Source: Variovorax paradoxus (GTDB lineage Bacteria > Pseudomonadota > Gammaproteobacteria > Burkholderiales > Burkholderiaceae_C). From it: a DNA stretch of 64,000 bases. The stretch covers positions 1 to 64,000 of the forward strand of contig NZ_JAGGNV010000020.1 in the NCBI RefSeq assembly GCF_018614955.1, in the 5' to 3' direction. Below are positions 27,101 through 33,703 of the stretch, in pieces. Within the stretch, counting starts at the first letter, position 1; each line of letters begins with the position of its first letter. The notes beneath the pieces are model-generated. The model saw only the letters and a list, made by a program, of their open reading frames with translations, was not told where the DNA came from and did no database searches. Both the position numbers and the translations under genes were made by a program.

Positions 27101-29690
27101 GGGTGCGCAACAGCTCGACGTGGTGGCCCACTGCATCGGGGCGGCGATGTTCTGCGTGGAAATGCTGCGCAATGAAGACAAGCTGTACGAATCCATCGGC
27201 GCCGTCGTGCTCTCGCAGGTCGGGCCGCTGCTGCGCGCCAGCCCGATGAACCGCTTTCGCGCCTACCTGGCCAGCTATCTGCAGCAGTACATCGGCGTTG
27301 AGCAGTTCGACGTGCTTCCGAACGAACAGACGGCGGCGGTGCTGCTCGCCGACGCGGTGCTGGCGACCTTTCCCTATCCCGACGGCGACGGTGAAGCCAA
27401 GCGCCTTCTGACGGTGCCCGGCTTCGCGGCGGTCCGCCATCGGGCGGACGGCATCTTCGGCCAGACGATGCGCCTCGACAACATCGGCGATCCGATGCTG
27501 CTCTCGCTCGCCGACATCTACGGTTGGGTCATGGTGAAGGGGCTCGCGCAGGTCAGCCACTACGCACGAGAGCAGCTTCTGACCGATGCGCAGGGAATGA
27601 ACCGGGTGGTAACGCACAAGCACCTGGCCGAGCGCTTCGCCTTTCCCGTGATGCTCCTGCATGGTCGCCAGAACGCGGTCTTCGACTGGCGCGGCAGCTG
27701 GGATAGCTACGCGCTGCTGCGTGCCGTCTTCGGCAACAAGAAGAAGCAGTGGCGCGAGGCGCCGCCGAACGATCGCGGCGACATGGTGTTCGGCGAGGGC
27801 ACGCGGCGCCGGCTCGTGGTGCTGGACGCCTACGGGCACCAGGATTGCCTGATCGGCGAGCATGCGGGCAAGGAGGTGTTCCCGCGCCTGGTCAACTTCC
27901 TTGACGAGTTCAGGAACTTACAGCCCGGGGCACCCAATGCGGAGGAGCCGGAGCTGCGCGCCGAATTGCCCTGGAAGGGGCCGGTGCTGGGCCGCGTCGG
28001 TCCGGCCGATGGCGGCAACCTGTTGCGCTGCCGGCTGGCCGTGCTGCCGCCGCCGGCGCGCGCCACGACCCTAGCGGTGGTCTATGTTCCGCTGCGACGC
28101 ACCGAAGCCGGCCTGTGCTTTTGCTTCGACGAGATGGTGGGCCATGAAAGCTCGAACGACGAGTTGCGCTGCGATGCCCTGGAGGTGATCCTGGTCGCGA
28201 GCAAGCTGCCCGACTACGTGGGCTTCGCGGTGGTCACGGTGCACAACGACCTGCCGCTGCTGCGGAAGATCGATGTTTCGATCTGGTCGGAAGTGGACTT
28301 CCTGTTTCGATTCCCCAACCGGGCGCCGTCCGGGGAGACTCGAAGAAAGGTCATCGACCTGTTGCAGCCCGCGTGCACCGACCATCTGGCTTGCGACATC
28401 GACGCCTCGGTCGTGCGCCTCGACTCGGCATGGATCGCGGCCGCCATGAAGACCTCTGGTGCGCCAAGCGCACTGAGCTTCGCGCTCGCGAGTTGCCAGT
28501 ATCCACAGGGCCTCTTCGATGCCGCGCCGGCACAGCGCTCCTGCGAACGCCTGGTACAGCACTTGGACAGCGCCCCGGCCGGCGAGCGGGCGCAACTGTT
28601 GCTGTTGGTGGGGGACCAGGTGTACGTGGACGAGACCGCGGGCCTGTTCCAGCCGAGCAGCGTGAACGCGGTCGAGCACGCATACTTCCACGGCTTCCGG
28701 CTCGAGGCTTGGCGCGCCGCGACGCGCCGGCTGCCGACCTACCCCATGCTCGACGATCGCGAGCTGGGCAACAACTGGGAGCCGGGTTCCCTGCCCTCCG
28801 CGCTCGAGAACGCCGGTCTGTGCGCCTACCGCCGCCACCAGCACAAGTGGGCGGAAGACCCCTCGGTGATCGAGCTCAACTACAGCATCAAGGCCGCGGG
28901 TCGGCTCTTCAATGTGCTGGACACGCGCAGCCGGCGACAGCAGCGTGTGCTGCGCCCCACGGCCGGCGCGAAGTTGCTTGGCGACGCGCTCATCCACGAC
29001 GCGCTCGACGCCACCCGGACGGCGCAGTTGCTGAAGGACCTGCCTGCGGATTCGCCCGCCTTCATCGTGTCCTCGGTGGCGCTGCTGCCGCTGCCGCGCC
29101 GGGCGCTGTTCGCCCAACCATCTGAACGCCTGGGGCTGGACGACTGGAGCGGCTATCCGAGATCGCAGTTCGATCTGCTCGAGATCCTGCGCGACGGCCC
29201 GGCGCGGCAGGTGATCCTGCTGGCGGGCGACCGCCACATGTCCAGCGTGTCGAGCCTGTGGATGAAGGGGGCGGGCGGCACGGTGGAGGTGATCTCCATC
29301 GTCTCCTCGGGCCTGTATGCCCCCTGGCCGTTCGCCAACTCACGGCCCGAGGAATTCTGGCTGGACGGGCCGGTCTCGATGAGCTTCGAAGGCCGCCGCA
29401 TCGAGGGGCAGGCGGTCACGGCCGCCGCCGGCACCAGCGACGGCTATGCGCTGGTCCGTGTCGAGCCGGAAAAGAGCGGCGGCTGGACGCTGCACGTAAC
29501 GCTCGACCTGGCCGAAGGCCGCATTGTCTGCCGGCGTCCGCTGGGTGGTGTCGATCCCCATGCCGTCTGGACCATCGACGGCTTCGAGGGGGGCCCGCGA
29601 ACGAAGACGTTCGACATACGGACGCTGCCGGCCGCGAGCTCTGCCCACGCTGCAGCAAGCGCTGCGCCCGAGTCGTCGTCGGGCGGCTGA
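24168..29690 (+). CDS. Giant fusion: GMC oxidoreductase, alpha/beta hydrolase, PhoD-like phosphatase
   Basis: An 1840-residue protein with three enzymatic regions. Residues 1-590 form a cholesterol oxidase-like GMC flavoprotein: FAD site GSGYGG at 36-41, a cysteine cluster C215, C218, C221, C225, and the catalytic HPLGG at H519. A linker of about 300 residues follows. An alpha/beta hydrolase occupies about 890-1255: oxyanion HGYG at 911, nucleophile elbow AHCIG with Cys989 in place of Ser, acid in the segment before GHQD, and catalytic His there. A PhoD/metallophosphatase-like region (about 1435-1765) has GDQVY, MLDDRE and LLAGDRHMS. The start is set by GAGGAGG 5 bases upstream of ATG 24168. 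No signal peptide is seen, so it is probably cytosolic or peripheral. The substrate is likely sterol- or lipid-like (inference from the GMC subfamily). It follows the hybrid kinase by 40 bases. Confidence 0.85.
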   Translation: MSEQANDRWLSTGAEVLIDEVERDPDAWHCEVLIVGSGYGGAVAAAHLAGATPVAGGDPVKVYVIERGNEYLPGEFPATFAEIPGHVRFSKQDGKPSRGRLTGLFDLRLGKVSVVLGNGLGGGSLINAAVMEEASEDAFMDARWPKDLRRPDALKAHYDAARSMLKPEQMPGSVPKLDSLMEAGEAMGAYGERKAWLAVAFHDGTSPAGVATRACIKCGDCVSGCNYRAKKSLDANYLAMAKANDAELFCGATVHRLRAVDEGYAVDFFLTDPDEARADRERCYTLKARRVILAAGSLGSTEILLRSQGEHLPIGGSGLGQCFSTNGDLIAVAHRQKPVAHACAKEGDAPDRRNVGPTITGLLRKKNRKDPRPLVIEEFGIPAPLRRAFAEVVTTSAALHDLPHADSRFHKENEVMDDPLAVSDQALEHSAVYGMMGDDGANGVIEFKTAADVPMCDAQVCISWDGVGDLPVFNRQMDALRKAHGEFFGLGGRVLPNPLWQPLPDLGPLGAKIGATTVHPLGGCPMADSASGGVVDQYGRVFAKAGAKTPEMPGLAVLDGSIVPVALGINPALTIAALAERAIPVLAKDWKLVPRGSSKPQTVPRPVRRDRNHPTAPLPTRVAIGERLRGDDIRIDGKSFALEAVAEFAPVAVPDLRRLPRTVSQPRVMLRFIDAAGKVSAAICRGQVKLLVRESSDREDRMLRVLGLVRRKLAALGIGTSPATEYILGNLCTHFGEARLIRYEWTVIDTQGAPLVSKGQTMHFTKRLALTEGANPWRQLSEGDLDMGSHNGGRLRLDLNYFVEQMTPLLKISAQQDEPNALGDLAELGLWVLRVALNIHLVSFLPPTDGLKNNGKHRLPGNVDGVDPVGNEVPHPESRTFKPGETPPVRKLSRYIPKAGASGARPVLLIHGYGASGSTFAHACIPNNLVSTLMKAGRDVWVLDLRTSIGLCQRDYWSFDEVARADIPDAVKHVLEQSGAQQLDVVAHCIGAAMFCVEMLRNEDKLYESIGAVVLSQVGPLLRASPMNRFRAYLASYLQQYIGVEQFDVLPNEQTAAVLLADAVLATFPYPDGDGEAKRLLTVPGFAAVRHRADGIFGQTMRLDNIGDPMLLSLADIYGWVMVKGLAQVSHYAREQLLTDAQGMNRVVTHKHLAERFAFPVMLLHGRQNAVFDWRGSWDSYALLRAVFGNKKKQWREAPPNDRGDMVFGEGTRRRLVVLDAYGHQDCLIGEHAGKEVFPRLVNFLDEFRNLQPGAPNAEEPELRAELPWKGPVLGRVGPADGGNLLRCRLAVLPPPARATTLAVVYVPLRRTEAGLCFCFDEMVGHESSNDELRCDALEVILVASKLPDYVGFAVVTVHNDLPLLRKIDVSIWSEVDFLFRFPNRAPSGETRRKVIDLLQPACTDHLACDIDASVVRLDSAWIAAAMKTSGAPSALSFALASCQYPQGLFDAAPAQRSCERLVQHLDSAPAGERAQLLLLVGDQVYVDETAGLFQPSSVNAVEHAYFHGFRLEAWRAATRRLPTYPMLDDRELGNNWEPGSLPSALENAGLCAYRRHQHKWAEDPSVIELNYSIKAAGRLFNVLDTRSRRQQRVLRPTAGAKLLGDALIHDALDATRTAQLLKDLPADSPAFIVSSVALLPLPRRALFAQPSERLGLDDWSGYPRSQFDLLEILRDGPARQVILLAGDRHMSSVSSLWMKGAGGTVEVISIVSSGLYAPWPFANSRPEEFWLDGPVSMSFEGRRIEGQAVTAAAGTSDGYALVRVEPEKSGGWTLHVTLDLAEGRIVCRRPLGGVDPHAVWTIDGFEGGPRTKTFDIRTLPAASSAHAAASAAPESSSGG

Positions 29691-29773
29691 GGGCAAGCTC
29701 TTTCAACGTCTTTGGCCCACAGCCCCGGGGCTGAGTTGCAAACCAGTACCGGCCGTAGAGGTCTGCCGATCTG

Positions 29774-29808
29774 CCTAAGATCCAGGTTTGATTCCTGTCG
29801 AGGCACCA
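29774..29808 (+). pseudogene. Degenerate 3' fragment of tRNA-Arg (putative attR)
   Basis: CCTAAGA of the anticodon loop and a T-arm/acceptor run of 26 bases ending ACCA repeat the 3' half of the tRNA at 20529-20603, with 7 bases missing between them, a C-to-T change in the T-loop and one lost G. The 5' half (acceptor strand and D-arm) is absent, so it cannot make a functional tRNA. It lies 7 bases before the end of the GFA gene. Confidence 0.6.
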
Positions 29809-29815
29809 GCGCCGA

Positions 29816-30232
29816 CTAGCCGGACGGCATCCGCTCGAATGCCTGCAACGACGGATCGATGGCGTCCCACGCCAACCCGCGGACGCTGTAGGTGAGGACC
29901 TGCGGCTCGAAGCGGTCCGGGTCGTCCAGGCTGCCCGCGTGGACCGCGATCAGGTCCGGCGTCAAGACGAAGCTCAGGTAGACCGGCGTTCCGCAGACCG
30001 GGCAGAAGGCGTGGACCTTCACGTTGCCGTTGTCGCATGCGACCTGCCAGTGCGTCGCCTCGCCGGTGATCGTCATCTCGGCGCGCGCGGGAAAGGTCAG
30101 GTAGGAGCCGTGCCCGGTGCCGCTCCGTCGCTGGCAGTCGCGGCACTGGCAGTGGTTCTGGAAGACGGGCGCGTGCTTCGTTGCGTAGCGGATCGCGCCG
30201 CACGCGCATCCGCCGGTGTAGGGCTGGGTCAT
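29816..30232 (-). CDS. GFA family zinc protein (glutathione-dependent formaldehyde-activating type)
   Basis: A 138-residue protein of the GFA/CENP-V family. The zinc ligands are in GGCACGAIRY, CQCRDCQ and CPVCGTP. The founding member was proposed to form S-hydroxymethylglutathione, but most family members are uncharacterised. ATG 30232 is chosen because the zinc core starts seven residues in. It is the last gene of the ArsR-SRPBCC-GFA operon, 14 bases after the SRPBCC stop. Its 3' end abuts the degenerate tRNA fragment. Confidence 0.85.
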   Translation of the reverse strand: MTQPYTGGCACGAIRYATKHAPVFQNHCQCRDCQRRSGTGHGSYLTFPARAEMTITGEATHWQVACDNGNVKVHAFCPVCGTPVYLSFVLTPDLIAVHAGSLDDPDRFEPQVLTYSVRGLAWDAIDPSLQAFERMPSG

Positions 30233-30246
30233 GAACAACTCCCGAT

Positions 30247-30711
30247 TCAGGCCGCCTTCGGCTTGGCGAAGACATCGATGCCCTGCCCCGTTTCCAGCAG
30301 GGACTTCAGGCTGGAAAGAACGATCGGCCAGCCCTGCTGGATGCCCTTGGCCATCCCGCTGCCGGCTTCGAGTTCGTCGTGGGTGACGGTCAGCCGCACC
30401 ATCTCCTCGTACGCCGCGACGTCGAAGCTCACGCGGCTGTAGCTGGCCGGATCGGCGGCCTGCGAGGCGTTCGCCCACGTGATGACCAGGCGCGTCGGCG
30501 GCGCGACCTCGACTACCTTGCCGACCAGTTCGACCGTGCGCTGCTCGTTGGCGCGCACGTGCTCCCAGGTCGATCCGGGCTTCCAGTCGGAGACGTTCTC
30601 GTGGCCCCAGTAGCGCCGCGCGATTTCCGGTTTCGTGATGGCCTCGAACACCTTTTCCGGCGTCGAGCGGATGTAGGTCACATAAACGAAGCTGGTCTTC
30701 TCTTTGCTCAC
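30247..30711 (-). CDS. SRPBCC (AHSA1/START-like) family protein
   Basis: A 154-residue protein with the helix-grip fold of the SRPBCC superfamily, AHSA1 type (VYVTYIRSTPEKVFEAITKPEIARRYW near the N-terminus). These proteins bind hydrophobic ligands in a central cavity and very often sit directly downstream of an ArsR regulator, as here. The GTG at 30711 is chosen because AAGGAG precedes it by 7 bases; it starts 2 bases after the ArsR stop. The ligand is unknown. Confidence 0.85.
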   Translation of the reverse strand: MSKEKTSFVYVTYIRSTPEKVFEAITKPEIARRYWGHENVSDWKPGSTWEHVRANEQRTVELVGKVVEVAPPTRLVITWANASQAADPASYSRVSFDVAAYEEMVRLTVTHDELEAGSGMAKGIQQGWPIVLSSLKSLLETGQGIDVFAKPKAA

Positions 30712-30713
30712 CG

Positions 30714-31028
30714 TCAATCTCCTTCGAGTTCCTTCTTCATGTCGTGCAGCAGGCTGAGCCGCTGGCGTTCGAATTTCCGCACCCACCGCTCGTAGACCTC
30801 GTGCAGCGGCACCGGGTTGATGAAATGCCGCTTCTCCCGGCCACGCCAGACCGTGCTCACCAGATTGGCCGCCTCGAGGATCCCGATGTGCTGGGTGGCC
30901 GATTGCCGCGCCATGTCCAGGTGCTCGCAGAGCTCGCCCAGCGTCTGCCCGTTCCTCTCGTACAGCAGGTCGAGCAGCTTTCTGCGTGTCGGGTCGCCCA
31001 GCGCCTTGAAAACCTTATCAGCGTCCAT
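30714..31028 (-). CDS. ArsR-family transcriptional regulator
   Basis: A 104-residue winged-helix regulator (MDADKVFKALGDPTRRKLLD, recognition helix MARQSATQHIGILEAA). It has no CxC metal-binding motif (the sole Cys, in ELCEHL, is isolated), so it belongs to the non-metal ArsR branch paired with SRPBCC proteins. It heads the operon with the SRPBCC and GFA genes. A perfect palindrome inside its own promoter (31059-31074) points to autorepression. ATG 31028 is chosen because the fold begins there. Confidence 0.9.
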   Translation of the reverse strand: MDADKVFKALGDPTRRKLLDLLYERNGQTLGELCEHLDMARQSATQHIGILEAANLVSTVWRGREKRHFINPVPLHEVYERWVRKFERQRLSLLHDMKKELEGD

Positions 31029-31051
31029 CCGTTGTGTTTGTGCGTGAGGGG

Positions 31052-31081
31052 ATGATACGCAGGTAAATACCTGCATGTCAA
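31052..31081 (-). promoter_or_regulatory. Sigma-70 promoter of the arsR operon
   Basis: On the minus strand TTGACA (31081-31076), an 18-base spacer and TATCAT (31057-31052) form a near-consensus promoter. Transcription would start around 31045, leaving a short leader before the ArsR ATG at 31028. Confidence 0.75.
31059..31074. promoter_or_regulatory. Palindromic operator in the arsR promoter spacer
   Basis: GCAGGTA-AA-TACCTGC is a perfect 7+2+7 inverted repeat that occupies almost the whole spacer between the -35 and -10 boxes. Binding of the dimeric ArsR protein here would block RNA polymerase, giving negative autoregulation (inference from position and family). Confidence 0.7.
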
Positions 31082-31222
31082 GCAGCGCATCGGCCTACGT
31101 GCCGCGCGATTGCTCGCTTGAAGCTATACCGCGCTATCGCCACGCGCTACGACAAGACCGTCGCGGCCTTCCTGGGCGTTGTGCACTTGGCGGCAATCGT
31201 TTGGCTCAATTGATGACAGGCC

Positions 31223-31513
31223 CTAGGCAGAGCGATGGTGGCGAACGTCCAGCCAATCCAGCAGCGTCGTGATGGCCAGGCCCGCGAATGACGCAACCTC
31301 CACGACCAGCGCCACGACGACAGCCAGCAGCTGCGGGTCGGGCAGATCGAATTCGAGGAGATCCAGGAGTGAACGCTCTGGCGGAGGGGATATGGGCGGA
31401 GGTGGAAAGACAATCTCGACTCCGACCAAGCTGGACAGCGAGATCGTCGCAAGCAGGAACATCCAAACGAACAACCGTTGAAGTCTCTTGCGCATCTCTG
31501 CTGGTGACCCCAT
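31223..31513 (-). CDS. Small two-helix membrane protein, unknown
   Basis: A 96-residue hypothetical protein with two hydrophobic helices (about residues 14-36 and 60-84) separated by a proline-rich loop (PPPPISPPPE). ATG 31513 is preceded by GGAAAGGA at a suitable distance. No family is recognised. It stands alone, so the call rests on its membrane-protein pattern and ribosome site only. Confidence 0.5.
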   Translation of the reverse strand: MGSPAEMRKRLQRLFVWMFLLATISLSSLVGVEIVFPPPPISPPPERSLLDLLEFDLPDPQLLAVVVALVVEVASFAGLAITTLLDWLDVRHHRSA

Positions 31514-31697
31514 GTCGCTTTGTCCTTTCCAACCCCAGTTCGGCCGTACCGCCTCATCAAACAAGGGCGCGGTGGCTATTGCATCTGAGAGTACGCCTTA
31601 AGTATTCATTGCTCTATAGGCGCTTTGTCATGACGCACATGGCTGCAATGCACCGGGGCACCGCGGAGGCGACAGCAGCGGCTGCCAGAATTCGCTT

Positions 31698-32780
31698 ATG
31701 ACCGCCCAACCCGCAGCACACGATCTCGCCGTCCTCATCGGCCGCTTCCAGCCTTTTCACAACGCCCACCAGGCCCTGCTGAAGAAGGCGCTCGATGCGG
31801 CGCCGCGCGTGGCGGTGGTGATCGGCTCCGCCTTCCAGGCGCGCTCGCCGAAGAACCCCTTCAGCTGGCAGGAACGCGCGGAGATGATCCGCCTTGCACT
31901 GCAGGAGACCGACCGGCAGCGCGTGCTCTTCGTGCCGATGCGCGACCACTTCGACGACGAGCGCTGGTTCGCCGAGGTGCGGCAGGAGATCGATGCGGCG
32001 CTCGCCGCGCAAGGCGCCGCTCCTTCCTCCTCGTCGACCGTGCTGATCGGCCACGTCAAGGACGCCACGCGCGACTACCTCCATGGCTTCGAAGGCTGGA
32101 CGCTGCAAACGGTGGAGCGCGTTCACACCGCGAGCGCGAACGCGGTGCGCGCCGCGATCTTCGGCAGGGCAAAGGACGCACCGCAGGCGCTGGCCCGCGC
32201 CGTGCCGGCAAGCACCCTCGCCTTCCTGCGCGCCTGGACGGCCGGACCGCTGTTCGGCCAGCTTGAGCAGGAGTGGGAGATCCTCCGGCAGCACGACGCG
32301 TCATGGGCCGCATCGCCCTACCCGGTGGTGCTGGTCACCGTCGACTGCGTCGTGAAATGCCGCGACCGCGCGCTGCTGATTCGCCGCGGCCATGCGCCGG
32401 GCAAGGGCCTGACGGCGGTGCCGGGCGGCTTTCTCGAACCGCGCGAGACCACGCTGCAGTCCGCGCTGCGCGAACTCGAGGAAGAAACGCACCTCGATCT
32501 CCCGGCCGCCACGCTGCTCGCCTGCCTGGCCAGCACCGAGGTATTCGACCGGCCCGACCGCAGCCAGCGCGGCCGCACCATCACGCACGGGCATTTCTTC
32601 GATCTGGGCGATCGGGCGCTGCCGGCGGTGCGTGCGGACGACGACGCCGAGGCCGTCGAGTGGGTGCCGATCGGCGAGCTGTGTGCGCGTGAAGAGCAGT
32701 TCCTGGACGACCACTTCCAGATGCTCGACCACTTCCTCGGGCTGCTGCCCCGGCCGGCCGCGCTGGCGTCGCCACGGTGA
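31698..32780 (+). CDS. Bifunctional NMN adenylyltransferase / Nudix hydrolase
   Basis: A 360-residue fusion. The N-terminal half (residues 10-185) is a nucleotidyltransferase with the ATP-binding GRFQPFHNAH signature, close to NadM-type NMN adenylyltransferases that make NAD. The C-terminal half (about 205-345) is a Nudix domain with the full box GGFLEPRETTLQSALRELEEET, similar to ADP-ribose pyrophosphatases. Together they make NAD and clear its breakdown product ADP-ribose, as described for the cyanobacterial and Francisella homologues. It is transcribed alone and followed by the candidate small RNA and terminator. Confidence 0.92.
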   Translation: MTAQPAAHDLAVLIGRFQPFHNAHQALLKKALDAAPRVAVVIGSAFQARSPKNPFSWQERAEMIRLALQETDRQRVLFVPMRDHFDDERWFAEVRQEIDAALAAQGAAPSSSSTVLIGHVKDATRDYLHGFEGWTLQTVERVHTASANAVRAAIFGRAKDAPQALARAVPASTLAFLRAWTAGPLFGQLEQEWEILRQHDASWAASPYPVVLVTVDCVVKCRDRALLIRRGHAPGKGLTAVPGGFLEPRETTLQSALRELEEETHLDLPAATLLACLASTEVFDRPDRSQRGRTITHGHFFDLGDRALPAVRADDDAEAVEWVPIGELCAREEQFLDDHFQMLDHFLGLLPRPAALASPR

Positions 32781-32864
32781 TCTAGCCCCCTGTAGGCCAA
32801 CGCCCACGTGCGCGCATTGCCTTCTCCGGCAGGGCGGGAGGGGGGCGACGGCTAATCTGCTTGC

Positions 32865-32930
32865 ACATTCAGTTCCTCCTCCCGGCGCTACGGCGCCGTT
32901 GCACAGCGCCCAACGGGGCGCTGTTTTTTT
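32865..32930 (+). ncRNA. Candidate small RNA with anti-Shine-Dalgarno motif
   Basis: A 66-base unit in the gap after the NMN adenylyltransferase gene. An unpaired leader carries CCTCCTCCC at 32875-32883, complementary to GGAGG ribosome sites. Then comes a hairpin GGCGC-TACG-GCGCC (32884-32897, UNCG-type loop) and a 9-bp Rho-independent terminator with a seven-T run. A TAATCT box at 32853-32858 could be the -10 of its own promoter, but no -35 is clear; processing from the upstream mRNA is an alternative. No known family could be assigned. Confidence 0.45.
32903..32930 (+). terminator. Rho-independent terminator
   Basis: ACAGCGCCC and GGGCGCTGT (32903-32911, 32916-32924) pair around AACG, and seven T follow. 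It ends the NMN adenylyltransferase transcript and the candidate small RNA. It lies 10 bases before the convergent plsC end. Confidence 0.9.
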
Positions 32931-32940
32931 GCCTGCCTGC

Positions 32941-33684
32941 TCAGTGCGTCTGGCGGCGCAGCGCCTGCACCTCGGCATGCAGCGACAGCGCCCAGGCGCG
33001 GCGATCGCGGCCCCAGGAGGGCTGTGGCTCGCCGAAGCGCACGATCGCGAGCAGCGGCGGCGCCTTCAGCACCTGCCACAGCGAGCTGGCCAGGTTGTCG
33101 TCGTCGATGTAGCGCGGCGCCTGGCTGGTTTCGCCGGTGGCCGCGTCCGCAAAACGCAGCGCGATGGGCTGCACCGGCGCGCCCGAGGAGATGGCGGCCT
33201 GCAGCAGGTTGGCGTGGAAGGGCAGCACGCCGCTGCCGTCGCTGGTGGTGCCCTCGGGGAACACCGCGATCAGGTCGCCGTTGCTCAGCGCCTCGGTCAT
33301 GTGGTGCACCACCCGCAGCGCATCGCGGCGGCGTTCGCGTTCGATGTAGAGCGAGCCGGCACCGTTCGACAGCGTGCCGATCAGCGGCCAATACTGCACG
33401 TTCGCCTTGGAGACGAAGCGCACGTGGCGCGCCGCATGGATGGTGAGGATGTCCAGCCACGAGAGGTGGTTGCTCACCATCAGCACCGGCCCGCGGGCCG
33501 GCGGCGTTCCCTGCACCACGAGGCGGATGCCCATCAGGGTCAGCATGCGCTCGGCCCACTGCTGGACGCGCTGCTCGCGCTCCGCGGGCGAGAGCTTGTG
33601 AAACTGGGTGCGAATGGTCCACCAGCCGGCGTGCGCGTGTGCCAGCGCGCGCACCAGCTTCAGGAAGGCGGACAGAGCCTGCAT
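32941..33684 (-). CDS. Lysophospholipid acyltransferase (PlsC family)
   Basis: A 247-residue membrane-associated 1-acyl-sn-glycerol-3-phosphate acyltransferase-like enzyme. The catalytic NHxxxxD motif reads NHLSWLD and the substrate-binding block FPEGTTSDGSG follows. It would add the second acyl chain during phospholipid synthesis, or remodel lysophospholipids. ATG 33684 is chosen because a GGGGGA site precedes it and it begins the hydrophobic N-terminus. It lies 19 bases after the pyrC' stop and may be co-transcribed with the pyr genes. Confidence 0.88.
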   Translation of the reverse strand: MQALSAFLKLVRALAHAHAGWWTIRTQFHKLSPAEREQRVQQWAERMLTLMGIRLVVQGTPPARGPVLMVSNHLSWLDILTIHAARHVRFVSKANVQYWPLIGTLSNGAGSLYIERERRRDALRVVHHMTEALSNGDLIAVFPEGTTSDGSGVLPFHANLLQAAISSGAPVQPIALRFADAATGETSQAPRYIDDDNLASSLWQVLKAPPLLAIVRFGEPQPSWGRDRRAWALSLHAEVQALRRQTH

Positions 33685-33703
33685 CGCGCGGTGTTCCCCC
33701 GGT

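Larger units (their letters stand above)
20604..29808. mobile_element. Putative genomic island at tRNA-Arg(CCT), integrase not found
   Basis: About 9.2 kb lies between the tRNA gene and a degenerate direct repeat of its 3' end. It holds four genes: a minus-strand cyclase, then a plus-strand response regulator, hybrid kinase and giant fusion enzyme. Both flanks are typical chromosomal genes. No integrase, transposase or phage gene was found, so if this is an island it has lost its recombinase or was moved by one acting in trans. The alternative is simple tRNA-array decay next to chromosomal genes. Confidence 0.45.

Noticed and set aside
29760-29808. A second tRNA-Arg gene
   Set aside because: Only the anticodon-loop remnant, T-arm and acceptor 3' strand are present; there is no D-arm or 5' acceptor strand, so no cloverleaf can form.
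20604-29815. Integrase or transposase of the putative island
   Set aside because: All frames in this stretch were read; none shows tyrosine recombinase, serine recombinase or transposase motifs.
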